Origin: CAISIP01 sp031396205
GTDB lineage: Bacteria; Pseudomonadota; Gammaproteobacteria; Burkholderiales; Burkholderiaceae_C
Assembly (NCBI GenBank): GCA_031396205.1
Contig: JANNKH010000103.1
Coordinates: forward strand, 62,001-126,000
Length of the DNA stretch: 64,000 nucleotides
Direction of reading: 5' to 3'
Notes under the pieces: model-generated
Told to the model about the DNA's origin: nothing
Database searches by the model: none
What the model saw: the letters and a program-made list of their open reading frames with translations, nothing else
Part shown: in pieces, positions 35,193 through 44,028 of the stretch
Layout of the letters: the number at the start of each line of letters is the position of its first letter
How positions within the stretch are numbered: the stretch's first letter is position 1
Translations under genes and position numbers: made by a program

Positions 35193-35974
35193 GCGAGGGC
35201 TTCCTCTGCGGGGAGGCTGGCCGGGTCGATGGCGCCGGTGATCAGGCCGACGATCTCTTGCGGGTTGGTCTGGCTCTTGAGCCGGTTGCAGATGATGCGG
35301 CCCTGGCGGAATACCCAGATCCGGTCGGCCAGGTCGAACACCTGGCGCAGGTTGTGGCTGATGATGATCAACGGGATGCCACGTTCCTTCAGTCCGCGGA
35401 TGATCAGTTCGACCCGGGCGGTTTCGGCCACGCCCAGCGCTGCGGTTGGCTCGTCCAGGATGATCAGGTTCTTGGCAAAACCGGCGGCACGGGCGATCGC
35501 CACGCATTGGCGCTGGCCGCCCGACATGCCGCGCAGCGTCTCCGACATGTCCTGGATCTTGACGCCGGTGGTCTCAAGCATGCGTGCGGACTGCTCGCGC
35601 ATCGCCTTGTGGTTCAGGATCGACAACGGGCCCAGGTTCAGGCGCGTCAATTCCCGGCCCAGGAATATGTTGGCCGGCACGTCCAGGTCTTCGGCCAGCG
35701 CCAGGGTCTGATAGACGGTCTCGATGCCTTGTTCTCGCGCGTCCAGCGGCGAATCGAAGCTGACTTTCTTGCCCTCCAGCTCGATAGCGCCGGAATTGGG
35801 CTGCTCTACGCCGGTAATCAGACGCACGAAGGTGCTCTTGCCTGCGCCGTTGTCGCCCACGATGGCGGCGTGTTCGCCCGCCAAGAGCCGGAAACTGGCG
35901 TCGGTGAGCGCCTTGACGCCGCCATAGTGTTTGGTCAGGCCACTGATTTCTAGTACTGGTCGGGATGTGCTCAT
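35186..35974 (-). CDS. Sugar ABC transporter ATP-binding protein (FrcA-like, single domain)
   Basis: A 262-residue ATPase with one nucleotide-binding domain. Walker A GDNGAGKST is at 40-48, the signature MSGGQ at 150-154 and Walker B LIILDEP at 170-176. Most pentose/galactose importers of this class have a double ATPase near 500 residues; single-domain forms such as FrcA of Sinorhizobium are tied to fructose, mannose and ribose uptake. It is the first gene of the minus-strand arm and is divergent from the receptor and permease genes at 36151 and 37192, which it should energise. Confidence 0.9.
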   Translation of the reverse strand: MSTSRPVLEISGLTKHYGGVKALTDASFRLLAGEHAAIVGDNGAGKSTFVRLITGVEQPNSGAIELEGKKVSFDSPLDAREQGIETVYQTLALAEDLDVPANIFLGRELTRLNLGPLSILNHKAMREQSARMLETTGVKIQDMSETLRGMSGGQRQCVAIARAAGFAKNLIILDEPTAALGVAETARVELIIRGLKERGIPLIIISHNLRQVFDLADRIWVFRQGRIICNRLKSQTNPQEIVGLITGAIDPASLPAEEALAC

Positions 35975-36032
35975 GACGGACTCGCTGTTTATGAGAATGC
36001 AAGCTTGGCAGAAAACGGAGGAATTTTATATT

Positions 36033-36046
36033 AGTAAAACTACTAG
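36033..36046. promoter_or_regulatory. Inverted repeat in the divergent sugar-operon promoter (candidate ROK operator)
   Basis: A perfect palindrome TAGTA-AAAC-TACTA lies in an AT-rich patch (about 36020-36070) between the divergent ATPase and receptor genes. NagC/XylR regulators bind AT-rich inverted repeats, and a ROK gene is in this operon, so this is the best operator candidate. The assignment is inferred. Confidence 0.5.
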
Positions 36047-36150
36047 GTTTATTTAATAGCAAAATTCTGGTTTAATCCGTACCCAGCAGCTGCCAGACAT
36101 CCTCCTGCACTGCCAAAGCCCCCTAACCCTGACCTTCCGGAGACATCTGT

Positions 36151-37107
36151 ATGAACATGCAACGCACGATTGGCCGCATGACCGTGGCCTTGGCCACCAC
36201 CGGCCTGATGACGGTCGCGATGGCCGAAACCACGGTCGCTTACATCACGAACGGCAATACCAATGAGGGCTGGACCCTGATCAACGGCGGCGCCAAGAAG
36301 GCCGGCGAGAAAAAAGGCGTCAAGTTCATCCAGCTGGCGGCTGAAAAAGGCGAGTTGTCCAAGCAGCTGGCCATCGTCGAAGACATGATTACGCGCAAGG
36401 TCAATGCGATCGCGATCGCCCCGGTCGACAGCGCCGGCATCGCCCCGGCGATCAACAAGGCACTGGCCGCCGGCATCAAGGTCGTCGCAGTCGACACCGG
36501 CATCACCGGTGCCCAGATAACCTCGTATGTCGCCACCGACAACATCAAGGCCGCCATGGTGCAGGGCGACTGGACCGCCAGCCAGGTCAAGGACGGCGAC
36601 ACCGTGATCTACGTGACCGGCGACCAGGGCCAGTCTACCGGCCAGGAACGCAAGAAGGGTTTCCTGGACGGCCTCAATGCCAAGCGCAAGAATGTCAAGG
36701 TGGTTGAAGTGGCCACTACCTGGGACCAGACCATGGCCCAGAATGGCGTCGAGACCGCGCTGCGCGCCAACCCCGATGCCAAGGTGATCGCCTGTGCCTG
36801 GGACGGCGGCGCTCTGGGTGCCAAGGCCGCGATGTTGTCTGCCGGCAAGAAAGCCGGCTCGATCAAGATCGCCGGTTTCGACGGCTCGCCGGGTGGCCTG
36901 GACATGATGAAGCAGGGCTGGCAGCAGGCCAATGCGGCGCAGATGCTGGCCAGGATCGGCCAGGTCGGTGTCGAAACCGCGATCGCCGCGGCCGAAGGCA
37001 AGAAGGTCGACGCCCGTATCGACACCGGGTCGTTCCTGGTGTTGCCGTCCAATCTCGACAAGTTTGCCAAGGACTCGGGTGTGGCCCAGTTCATGAAAGC
37101 CAAGTAA
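36151..37107 (+). CDS. Sugar ABC transporter substrate-binding protein (ribose/fructose type)
   Basis: A 318-residue periplasmic binding protein of the RbsB/LacI-like class. The signal peptide ends near VAMAETT. VAYITNGNTNEGWTLINGGA, TRKVNAIAIAPVDSAGIAPA, VDTGITGAQITSYVATDN, and IYVTGDQGQSTGQERKKGFL trace the two-lobed fold, with Asp and Asn residues at the sugar site. It is the first gene of the plus-strand arm of the sugar locus. Fructose, ribose or mannose are the likeliest cargo from the neighbours; the sequence does not settle this. Confidence 0.9.
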   Translation: MNMQRTIGRMTVALATTGLMTVAMAETTVAYITNGNTNEGWTLINGGAKKAGEKKGVKFIQLAAEKGELSKQLAIVEDMITRKVNAIAIAPVDSAGIAPAINKALAAGIKVVAVDTGITGAQITSYVATDNIKAAMVQGDWTASQVKDGDTVIYVTGDQGQSTGQERKKGFLDGLNAKRKNVKVVEVATTWDQTMAQNGVETALRANPDAKVIACAWDGGALGAKAAMLSAGKKAGSIKIAGFDGSPGGLDMMKQGWQQANAAQMLARIGQVGVETAIAAAEGKKVDARIDTGSFLVLPSNLDKFAKDSGVAQFMKAK

Positions 37108-37191
37108 GCACCGCACGCCGCATGCGCGGCGTACTTTGTCCCTTGCTCGGCCGGCGCTTGACATCGGCCCGGCGTCCCACTGGAACCCCAC

Positions 37192-38136
37192 ATGAAAACC
37201 CTTGTCCGGCAGGAATGGTATGGCGCGCTGGTGGCCGTGCTGGTCCTTGGCGTGTTGCTGAGCGTCGCATCGCCGTATTTTCTGACCACCGGCAACCTGT
37301 CCAACATCCTGGTGCAGGCATCGGTGATCGCATTGCTCGCGGGTGGCCAGACATTCGTCATCCTGACCGGCGGCGTGGATCTGGCGGTGGGTGCCTTGAC
37401 GGCGCTGGCCGGCGCTGTCGCCGGGCACCTGATGATCAAGATCGGCGTCGACCCCTATCTGGCGATCGTTGTGGCGTTAGCCATCGGCGCGGCGGTGGGC
37501 GTATTCAACGGTTATCTGGTCGCCTTCGTCGGCATTCCGTCGTTCATTGTCACGCTGGGTGGCCTGACCTTGTGGCGCGGCATGGCGTTCGAGGCCACCA
37601 GCGGCTTCGACACCTCGGGTCTGCCCGATCCGCTGCCGTTTCTGGGCTACGGGGAGTTGCTCGGCGTACCGATGCCGATCCTGATCACCGGGGTGTATTT
37701 CGTCGTGATGGCCTTCGTGCTGTCGAGTACCAAGCTCGGTCGCTATGTCTATGCGATGGGCTCCAACGAGATGGGCGCGCGCCAGGTCGGCATCAACATC
37801 CGCTGGTACAAGCTGTCAGTCTATGTCGTGTCGGGCCTGAGTTGCGCGCTCGGCGCGATCGTGCTGATGGCGCGCATGGATTCGTCGAGCGGCAAGATGG
37901 CGCAGATGTTCGAGCTCGACGCCATTGCGGCCGTCATCCTGGGCGGCACCTCCCTGTTCGGCGGGCGAGGCAGCATCTGGGGCAGCCTGCTGGGCGCAGT
38001 GCTGATCACGATGATCCGCAACGGCATGAATCTGCTGGAAATATCGCAGTTCCGCCAGATGATGGCGATCGGAGCCGTGGTCATCATTGCAGTCTGGATC
38101 GACGTGATCCGGCGCCAGCGGCTGCTGCGCAAATAA
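37192..38136 (+). CDS. Sugar ABC transporter permease (RbsC/FrcC family)
   Basis: A 314-residue permease with eight to ten helices. ILTGGVDLAVGALTALAGAV, GVFNGYLVAFVGIPSFIVTL and LDAIAAVILGGTSLFGGRGS are the family signatures; the last is the EAA-like coupling region. It lies 84 bases after the receptor gene. With the receptor and the divergent FrcA-like ATPase it makes a full importer. Confidence 0.92.
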   Translation: MKTLVRQEWYGALVAVLVLGVLLSVASPYFLTTGNLSNILVQASVIALLAGGQTFVILTGGVDLAVGALTALAGAVAGHLMIKIGVDPYLAIVVALAIGAAVGVFNGYLVAFVGIPSFIVTLGGLTLWRGMAFEATSGFDTSGLPDPLPFLGYGELLGVPMPILITGVYFVVMAFVLSSTKLGRYVYAMGSNEMGARQVGINIRWYKLSVYVVSGLSCALGAIVLMARMDSSSGKMAQMFELDAIAAVILGGTSLFGGRGSIWGSLLGAVLITMIRNGMNLLEISQFRQMMAIGAVVIIAVWIDVIRRQRLLRK

Positions 38137-38215
38137 GCAACCGGGCGGTTGCCGATCGGACCGGGCCATTGCCCGCGTCCATGCGCCGCGCGATGCACCA
38201 ACGAGAAACACCACG

Positions 38216-39145
38216 ATGAGCACACCAGTATGGGTGCTGGGCGAAGCACTGATGGACTGCGTGGCGCAGCCCGGTGGCTTCTTGCGCCCCCTGATGGGTG
38301 GCAGCCCGTTCAATATGGCTCGGGCTGCCGCGCTGCGCGGCGCTGATGTGGCCTACCTCAATCCATTGTCGGTCGACCGCTTTGGCGACCGGATGCGCGT
38401 GCAACTGGCCAAAGACGGCGTGACCACGCTGTCTGCGCCGAGCCGGCTGCCCACGTCGCTGGCAGTCGTGCAACTCGATCAGGGCCAACCCAGCTATGGG
38501 TTCTACCGTGAGGGTATCGCCGACCGGGACTACCAGGTCGAATCGATACTGGCGCTGCTGGCACGCCAGACGCCCGGTATCCTGCATACCGGCTCCTTGC
38601 TGTTGGTGCCGCCGGAAAACCAGAAGGTAGCCACCGTGTTGCGGGGCGCGCGGGAGCTGGGATGGACCATCAGCCTGGACGTCAACATGCGTCCCAAACT
38701 GGCCGCAGACCTGGCGCGCTATGTTGCTGGCGTGTGGGAAATCGCTGCGCTGGCCCATTGGATCAAGGCCAGCGATGAAGACTTGCTAACCCTTGGCATG
38801 GCCGAGCCGTTGCGCGCCGGCGCCGCGCAGATGGCCGGTCCGTTCAGGGAGCTCGGTGCACAGCGCATCGCCCTGACGTATGGACAGGACGGAGCCTGGC
38901 TCGAGGTCGACGGTGTGCGCGCCGAAATGGCGGTGCCCGATATCACGGTAGTGGATGCCGTAGGCGCCGGCGATACCTTCTGGGGCAATTGTGTCGGTGA
39001 CTGGGCGCTGCATCCGCCGGACGCATCACACCGCGTGGCCGCCACGCTGGCCGCAGCCGTGCAGGCGGCGGCGATCAATTGCACCCAGGCGGGTTGCCAG
39101 CCTCCGCGCCACGCGCAGGTGCTGGCGGCGCTGAGCGCCGGTTGA
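38216..39145 (+). CDS. PfkB family carbohydrate kinase (fructokinase-like)
   Basis: A 309-residue ribokinase-fold kinase. GEALMDCVAQPGGFLRPLMG and GGSPFNMARAAALRGADVAY form the N-terminal PfkB motif, and VVDAVGAGDTFWGNCV is the C-terminal anion-hole motif with the catalytic Asp in GAGD. It should phosphorylate the imported sugar, probably fructose to fructose-6-phosphate, which would then suit the transaldolase-like enzyme in the divergent arm. It lies 79 bases after the permease gene. Confidence 0.9.
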   Translation: MSTPVWVLGEALMDCVAQPGGFLRPLMGGSPFNMARAAALRGADVAYLNPLSVDRFGDRMRVQLAKDGVTTLSAPSRLPTSLAVVQLDQGQPSYGFYREGIADRDYQVESILALLARQTPGILHTGSLLLVPPENQKVATVLRGARELGWTISLDVNMRPKLAADLARYVAGVWEIAALAHWIKASDEDLLTLGMAEPLRAGAAQMAGPFRELGAQRIALTYGQDGAWLEVDGVRAEMAVPDITVVDAVGAGDTFWGNCVGDWALHPPDASHRVAATLAAAVQAAAINCTQAGCQPPRHAQVLAALSAG

Positions 39146-39318
39146 AGCGCCAGCGGCACGCAAGCACCGAGCCAGGTGCGCAGGCTGGCAAGTCATCGGG
39201 GGGAAAAGCGCAGCATGAACCCATTGAACGGCAGTGCCGCGCTGGATTGATCTGGCGCAACGCCGTGCTGGCGCAGGTCGCCTAGCATGGACCGATTCCT
39301 GGCCAATGTGGAGGAACC

Positions 39319-39501
39319 ATGCAACATGAGCTTGACGACGAGCGACCGCTGGACCCCGGTCGCATCGACATGCTGAACCTGTTCGAGCGTCAGCACTGGT
39401 GCAACGCGCTGCATTGCACCGAAGCCGAACTGGCCCAAGCCGTCGCCAGTGTCGGAACGCATGTGACGGCAGTGCGCGAATACCTTGCAGCGCTGCGCTG
39501 A
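39319..39501 (+). CDS. DUF3606 domain protein
   Basis: A 60-residue protein of the DUF3606 family: RIDMLNLFERQHWCNALHC, then a helix TEAELAQAVASVGTHVTAVR ending in EYLAAL. These very small proteins are widespread in proteobacteria and have no assigned function; the fold is a short helical bundle. GGAGGAACC precedes the ATG, an excellent ribosome site. Confidence 0.8.
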   Translation: MQHELDDERPLDPGRIDMLNLFERQHWCNALHCTEAELAQAVASVGTHVTAVREYLAALR

Positions 39502-39649
39502 TCGCGCCATCGGGTGCCGGTCGCGGCCCGACACGGGGTCCATGGGTCCCGGGCAAAGTCCGGCCCCGGCTTTGTCCTACGAGTGGTTTGTGCGATTGGT
39601 GTTAGCTTCGGACTTTTCGCACTGCACGCACGGCAACCAGGAGGATTCG

Positions 39650-39862
39650 ATGACGCGAAAGATTGGACAGGTCAAAGGCAAGGTGACCTATCGCGAAGGC
39701 GATGGCATCATGATGAAAATCCCTAAGGGTCCCTGCGAGATCGAGGTCGAACAGCTCGACATCACACTGACCTGGTCGGACGGCGATGTGCATGGCTCCG
39801 CTGCGATACCGAAGTCGGACTACGAGCAATACGTCGCCAGCGGTGATCTGGTGCTCGAATAA
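39650..39862 (+). CDS. Small hypothetical protein
   Basis: A 70-residue soluble protein preceded by AGGAGG at optimal distance. The sequence (GQVKGKVTYREGDGIMMKIP, then CEIEVEQLDITLTWSDGDVH and IPKSDYEQYVASGDLVLE) suggests a small beta barrel. I do not recognise the family. It is 32 bases ahead of the YjbR-like gene and probably shares its transcript. Confidence 0.7.
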   Translation: MTRKIGQVKGKVTYREGDGIMMKIPKGPCEIEVEQLDITLTWSDGDVHGSAAIPKSDYEQYVASGDLVLE

Positions 39863-39894
39863 GCGACAGGCTGAATCCACACGCTCTCAACACC

Positions 39895-40254
39895 ATGAGT
39901 CTGTCCGATCATGCGTTGCAGGCACTGCGCGCTTTCGGTTTGTCTTACCCCGGCGCCCACACCAAGAGTCCATGGCCCGGCCATAGGGACCTGGCGGTCA
40001 AGGACAGAACCTTCGCCTACCTGAGCATCGAGGGCGAGCCATTTCGCATTTCCTGCAAGTTGCCGCAATCTGGCCAGGATGCGCTGTGGTTGCCATTTGC
40101 CAAACCGACCGCCTACGGATTGGGCAAGAGCGGCTGGGTCAGCGCCGAACTGGAGGATGGTGAGCCCGTGCCGATCGACCTGTTCAAACGCTGGATCGAC
40201 GAGAGCTACCGGGCGCAGGCGCCGAAGAAGTTGCTGGCAATGTTGACCGCGTGA
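39895..40254 (+). CDS. MmcQ/YjbR family protein
   Basis: A 119-residue protein of the MmcQ/YjbR family, double-wing DNA-binding fold. SYPGAHTKSPWPGHRDLAVK, TFAYLSIEGEPFRISCKLP, PFAKPTAYGLGKSGWVSAEL and IDLFKRWIDESYRAQAPKKL are all typical. DNA binding is assumed from fold, and the cellular role is unclear. It is followed by the shared terminator at 40342. Confidence 0.88.
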   Translation: MSLSDHALQALRAFGLSYPGAHTKSPWPGHRDLAVKDRTFAYLSIEGEPFRISCKLPQSGQDALWLPFAKPTAYGLGKSGWVSAELEDGEPVPIDLFKRWIDESYRAQAPKKLLAMLTA

Positions 40255-40341
40255 AGTGACTGGCCCGCGCTGCCGGCCCATCCGGTGCCGGATCGCGGCG
40301 GCGGCCATCGATGATGCGACCCGTGGGCAGGCACCAACAAA

Positions 40342-40367
40342 AAAACGGCACCCCAGAGTGCCGTTTT
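40342..40367. terminator. Rho-independent terminator serving both converging genes
   Basis: A perfect hairpin, AAAACGGCAC / GTGCCGTTTT with a six-base loop, lies between the converging YjbR-like and phasin genes. The A-run before and the T-run after the GC core make it work on both strands. Confidence 0.88.
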
Positions 40368-40396
40368 CGTGTTTCCTGCCGCGAGGCAGTCGACGT

Positions 40397-40945
40397 TCAA
40401 GCCTTCTTGGTAGCGGACTTGGTGGCTTTTACAGCCTGTTCGGTCATGGCCGAGTAGTTCGACTCGGCCACGGTCATCGCGTTCTTGGCGGTTTTCTGGG
40501 CCGATTCGATCGCGTTCTGGCTCGCGCTCAGCGTGTTCTTGAACAAGGCGACGGCTGCTTCGCTGCCGGCAGGTGCGTTCTTGGCCATGTTCTCGACCAG
40601 GGCCGAGATGTCTTTTTGTACCTGGGCGACATTGCCCTCGACCATCTGGGCCAGTTCAGCGCCCGATTCCGTGACGATGGCGACCACATGCTTGCCGTAG
40701 GCGGTCGATTTCTCGGCCAGGGACTGAAGGGAGCCGGTTTGCAGTGCCAGAAACTCGGATGGGTCTTTTGCGCCCATGATGCTCTGCATGTTGTCAAACG
40801 ACTCGGTCATCATGGCCTTGGAAGCGGCGAGGTTGAGCTCGACCAGCTTTTCGATTCCGGCAAAGACATTGTTGCTCAGGCCAGCCAGTGCTTGCACATT
40901 GGCTTGGTTGGTAGCGATCAGTTGTTCAGGTGTATACGTGTTCAT
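40397..40945 (-). CDS. phaP: Phasin family PHA granule-coating protein
   Basis: A 182-residue amphipathic helical phasin. YTPEQLIATNQANVQALAGL is the usual N-terminal start of the beta-proteobacterial type, followed by NVFAGIEKLVELNLAASKAM and long Ala/Gln/Ser/Glu helices, ending in a short lysine/alanine tail (KATKSATKKA). Phasins cover PHA granules and limit their size. It is a single gene, with a terminator after it and two operator-like boxes 64-125 bases before its start (41009-41070). Confidence 0.92.
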   Translation of the reverse strand: MNTYTPEQLIATNQANVQALAGLSNNVFAGIEKLVELNLAASKAMMTESFDNMQSIMGAKDPSEFLALQTGSLQSLAEKSTAYGKHVVAIVTESGAELAQMVEGNVAQVQKDISALVENMAKNAPAGSEAAVALFKNTLSASQNAIESAQKTAKNAMTVAESNYSAMTEQAVKATKSATKKA

Positions 40946-41008
40946 GTCGGTTTCCTTGGTTGGTGATACAGAGTTGCATGCGCAGATGAAGGTCGGGAGC
41001 CACCATCA

Positions 41009-41070
41009 TGTTGCAGTGCAGCATGGCGCAAGTGTACGGCGGTTGCGCGGGTTTATGCTGCACTGCAGCA
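41009..41070. promoter_or_regulatory. Two inverted PhaR-like operator boxes upstream of the phasin gene
   Basis: Two 16-base boxes lie at 41009-41024 (read on the minus strand) and 41055-41070 (plus strand): ATGCTGCACTGCAACA and ATGCTGCACTGCAGCA, identical at 15 of 16 positions and facing opposite ways. The core TGCTGCA-N-TGCAGCA is itself a palindrome and contains CTGC-N3-GCAG, the pattern I recall for PhaR operators. PhaR represses phasin genes until PHA granules form. The match to PhaR is an inference. Confidence 0.6.
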
Positions 41071-41171
41071 AACATTAGAGACCTGCGACTACTGGCTGGC
41101 GCGCCAACCATGCAGCGCCTGTTCGCGCGGCCCGGTGGTGCGCGCCGGACAGCCCGCGCCACGCGTACGGA

Positions 41172-43184
41172 CTACACCAGTTTGCGCCGGATCCTGCGGT
41201 CCCAGTCGCGGCAAAAGACCAGCGCATCGCCCTCGTAGGCCTCCAGCCGGCCGGTCACATGCCAATGGGTCTTGCTGGCCGTCATGGTCGAATAGCTCTC
41301 GGTACGCACCGCCCAGTCGCCGCGCGATCGCTCCTCGGTCCAGTGGCATTCCTGGCGCGCCGACAACGGGTCGTCGGGCCGGATGCGGTAGGTCTCGCGA
41401 CCGACACCGCCATAGGTCAGGCCGTGTTCGGTGATGGTGCTGACGCCGAAATCGTCGACGATGGTCAGGCATTGCTCGCCGGTCTTCTGGTCGATGCTCA
41501 GCGCGCGCCGGTTCGAGGGCTTGCGCACCGTGTCGAGCTTGACCGGCGGCGCCGCCTCGGCCGGCGCAAACGGCGGCGGCGTCTCGCCGCGCCGGATCTT
41601 GCGCACCGGCACATCGACAAAGCTGCTGCCCAGGTGCAGCGTCAGCGTGGGTGCCTCGGGTGCCGGCCAGATCAGCGGCCAGTAACTGGTCGAGATGCTG
41701 ATGCGCAGGCGCTGCCCCTTGCGTACCTTGACCGCCACGTCGTCGAGGTGCAGGCGCACCGTGTAGGCCTTGCCGGGCTCCAGCGGCTCGGGGTGTTCGT
41801 GGCTGTCGCGGTGGCACAGGTTGAGCACGCCATAACTCAGGCGCGACACCGCGCCGTCCGGCCAGACCGCGTTGAGCCGCACCGCCATGTTGGCGGCCGG
41901 CTTGTCCGAACTCAGCTTGAGCTGGATCGCGGTGGCTCCGACGATGTCGATATCGCGCGTCAACGGCGCGCTGTCGAACGTCACCGAGCCGGCGTCGTCA
42001 CGGCGTTGGTCGCCCGCAAACTCAGGACCGAGCCAGATGATGCAGTATTCGCCAGCGTCAGCGCCGGTAGTCTGCGGCGACGCGATGATGCGTTTGTCGG
42101 ATGCGCCCTTGACGCCGGCCAGCCCATGGGTGTTGAGGTACAAGCGTTGCAGCGCATGAATGTCGGCCGGCCAGTGGTTGTCGCTGACCCAGCGCCCCTC
42201 GATGTGCGCCACCGACGCACCGGGACGGCCCGGCTCCATGATGAAGGTGCGGTAGTGCGGATCCTCGTCCACGCCGGTGTCGACGCCCTTGAGCCAGTGG
42301 TCCCACCAGCGCAGCATCTCCTGCAGGAAACCGATGCGCGGCTCGGGCAGCGCGAAATGCGGGTATTTGTGCGCCCACGGGCCGATGATGCCCCGGGAAG
42401 GTGACTTGAGCGAGCCGACCAGCCGCGGCACCGCATTGGTATAGGCGTCGTTCCAGCCGCCGACAGCCAGCACCGCGGCCTGGATCGCGCCAATGTCCTC
42501 GCACACCGAGCCGTGCTTCCAGTAGCGGTCACGATGCGGGTGCTCCAGCCAGGCGATCGCCAGCAGTGGCTCGTGCTCCAATCGCTGCAGCCACATCGCG
42601 CGCCAGCGATCACCGACCAGCGCCGGGTCCGGCGGGCGCGAGGAGTACGCGAACATGGTGGCCGACCAGCCCAGATTTTCATTGAGCAGGCAGCCGCCCT
42701 TGTAGTGGATGTCGTCGCTGTAGCGGTCGTCGGTCGAGCACAGCGTGACGATCGCCTTGAGCGCCGGCGGCTGCAGCGCCGCCACCTGCAGGCCGTTGAA
42801 GCCACCCCAGGATATGCCCATCATGCCGACCTGGCCGCTGCACCAGGCTTGGCCGGCGAGCCATGCGATCACCGCGACGGCATCGTCCATTTCCTGCTGC
42901 GTGTACTCGTCGTCCATCAGGCCATCGGAGTCACCGTTGCCGCGCATGTCGACCCGCACACAGGCATAGCCGTGGCCGGCCAGGTAGGGGTGGGTCAGGG
43001 CATCGCGCACATGGGTGCCGTCGCGTTTGCGATAGGGCAGGTATTCCAGGATGGCGGGTACCGGATTGTGTTCGGCATCGACCGGAATCCAGATGCGCGC
43101 GGCCAGCTTGCAGCCATCGGCCAACATGATGAAGGTGTTGGCGATCTCCCTGATCTTGCGGGGATAGGACTTGATGGTTTTCAT
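41172..43184 (-). CDS. CocE/NonD family alpha/beta hydrolase (X-Pro dipeptidyl-peptidase-like)
   Basis: A 670-residue hydrolase starting at ATG 43184. The N-terminal alpha/beta fold (about 15-330) has CVRVDMRGNGDSDGLMDDEY, then VGMMGISWGGFNGLQVA, whose GISWGG is the nucleophile elbow with the catalytic serine. ILAVGGWNDAYTNAVPRL-like AVGGWNDAY carries the acid and IIGPWAHKYPHFALPEP the histidine. A C-terminal jelly-roll domain follows (about 350-570). The family includes cocaine esterase and glutaryl acylase; no signal peptide is seen. A further 100 residues at the C-terminus have no family match that I know. The substrate is unknown. Confidence 0.88.
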   Translation of the reverse strand: MKTIKSYPRKIREIANTFIMLADGCKLAARIWIPVDAEHNPVPAILEYLPYRKRDGTHVRDALTHPYLAGHGYACVRVDMRGNGDSDGLMDDEYTQQEMDDAVAVIAWLAGQAWCSGQVGMMGISWGGFNGLQVAALQPPALKAIVTLCSTDDRYSDDIHYKGGCLLNENLGWSATMFAYSSRPPDPALVGDRWRAMWLQRLEHEPLLAIAWLEHPHRDRYWKHGSVCEDIGAIQAAVLAVGGWNDAYTNAVPRLVGSLKSPSRGIIGPWAHKYPHFALPEPRIGFLQEMLRWWDHWLKGVDTGVDEDPHYRTFIMEPGRPGASVAHIEGRWVSDNHWPADIHALQRLYLNTHGLAGVKGASDKRIIASPQTTGADAGEYCIIWLGPEFAGDQRRDDAGSVTFDSAPLTRDIDIVGATAIQLKLSSDKPAANMAVRLNAVWPDGAVSRLSYGVLNLCHRDSHEHPEPLEPGKAYTVRLHLDDVAVKVRKGQRLRISISTSYWPLIWPAPEAPTLTLHLGSSFVDVPVRKIRRGETPPPFAPAEAAPPVKLDTVRKPSNRRALSIDQKTGEQCLTIVDDFGVSTITEHGLTYGGVGRETYRIRPDDPLSARQECHWTEERSRGDWAVRTESYSTMTASKTHWHVTGRLEAYEGDALVFCRDWDRRIRRKLV

Positions 43185-43297
43185 GGCAGGGCTCCAGACG
43201 CGCGGATGGGCCCGGGCCACTGTAGCAGGCGGCGACTTCGTAGCCCGACAGGCTCCTCGGAGTGGGCCGGGTCACACCCACGCGGCCCGGGTGGCGC

Positions 43298-44011
43298 TCA
43301 GAACCACCGCGCGACCAGTGGCATCAGCAGCGCGGCCAGTATCACCTGCACACCCAGCGCCAGGCCGGCGTAGGCGCCGGCATCGGCGTCGACCTGCATC
43401 GCCCGTGCGGCACCGATGCCATGCGAGGCGGTGCCCAGCGCAAAGCCGCGCGCGCGCATCGACAGGGGGCCGATCGCGTCGAACAGATACTTGGCACTGA
43501 CCGCGCCGACGAGCCCGGTCAGCACCGCGAACACCGCCGCCAGCGCCGGTATGCCGCCGATCTGCTCGGCGATGCCCATGGCCACCGGCGCGGTGACCGA
43601 CTTGGGTGCCAGCGAGCGCAGCAGTTCGTCGGGCAGGCCCAGCGCCCAGCCGATCGCGACCGCGCTCGCGCTGGCCGCCGCGCCACCGGCCAGGCCCGCC
43701 AACAGGATCGCACCCGCCCTGCGGCGCAGCTCGGCGCGGCGTTGCCACAGCGGCCATGCCAGCGCGACCACCGCCGGACCGAGCAGGAAATGGATGAATT
43801 GCGCACCGGAGAAATAGCGCGGGTAGGGGGTACCGCTCAGCGTCAGCAATAGCGCCAGCACCAGCACCGTCCACAACACCGGATTGGCCCAGGGGGCCTG
43901 ATCCAGCCGCAGGTACATTGCCTGCGCCAGCACATAGGTGACGATGGTCGCCGTCAGGCCGAACAGCGGCGTGGTGGACAGGTAGACCCAGAGCTGGACG
44001 AAATCCTGCAT
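43298..44011 (-). CDS. lrgB: LrgB family protein
   Basis: A 237-residue membrane protein of the LrgB/CidB family. TPLFGLTATIVTYVLAQAMY, NPVLWTVLVLALLLTLSGTP, FLLGPAVVALAWPLWQRRAE and LAPKSVTAPVAMGIAEQIGG are the conserved helices and loops; the last is the strongest family mark. With the LrgA homologue directly upstream it forms the LrgAB pair. This was first described as murein hydrolase control in staphylococci, and newer work and a plant homologue point to export of small carboxylates such as pyruvate or glycolate. Confidence 0.92.
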   Translation of the reverse strand: MQDFVQLWVYLSTTPLFGLTATIVTYVLAQAMYLRLDQAPWANPVLWTVLVLALLLTLSGTPYPRYFSGAQFIHFLLGPAVVALAWPLWQRRAELRRRAGAILLAGLAGGAAASASAVAIGWALGLPDELLRSLAPKSVTAPVAMGIAEQIGGIPALAAVFAVLTGLVGAVSAKYLFDAIGPLSMRARGFALGTASHGIGAARAMQVDADAGAYAGLALGVQVILAALLMPLVARWF

Positions 44012-44028
44012 CGCGCGTACGGCTCGCT

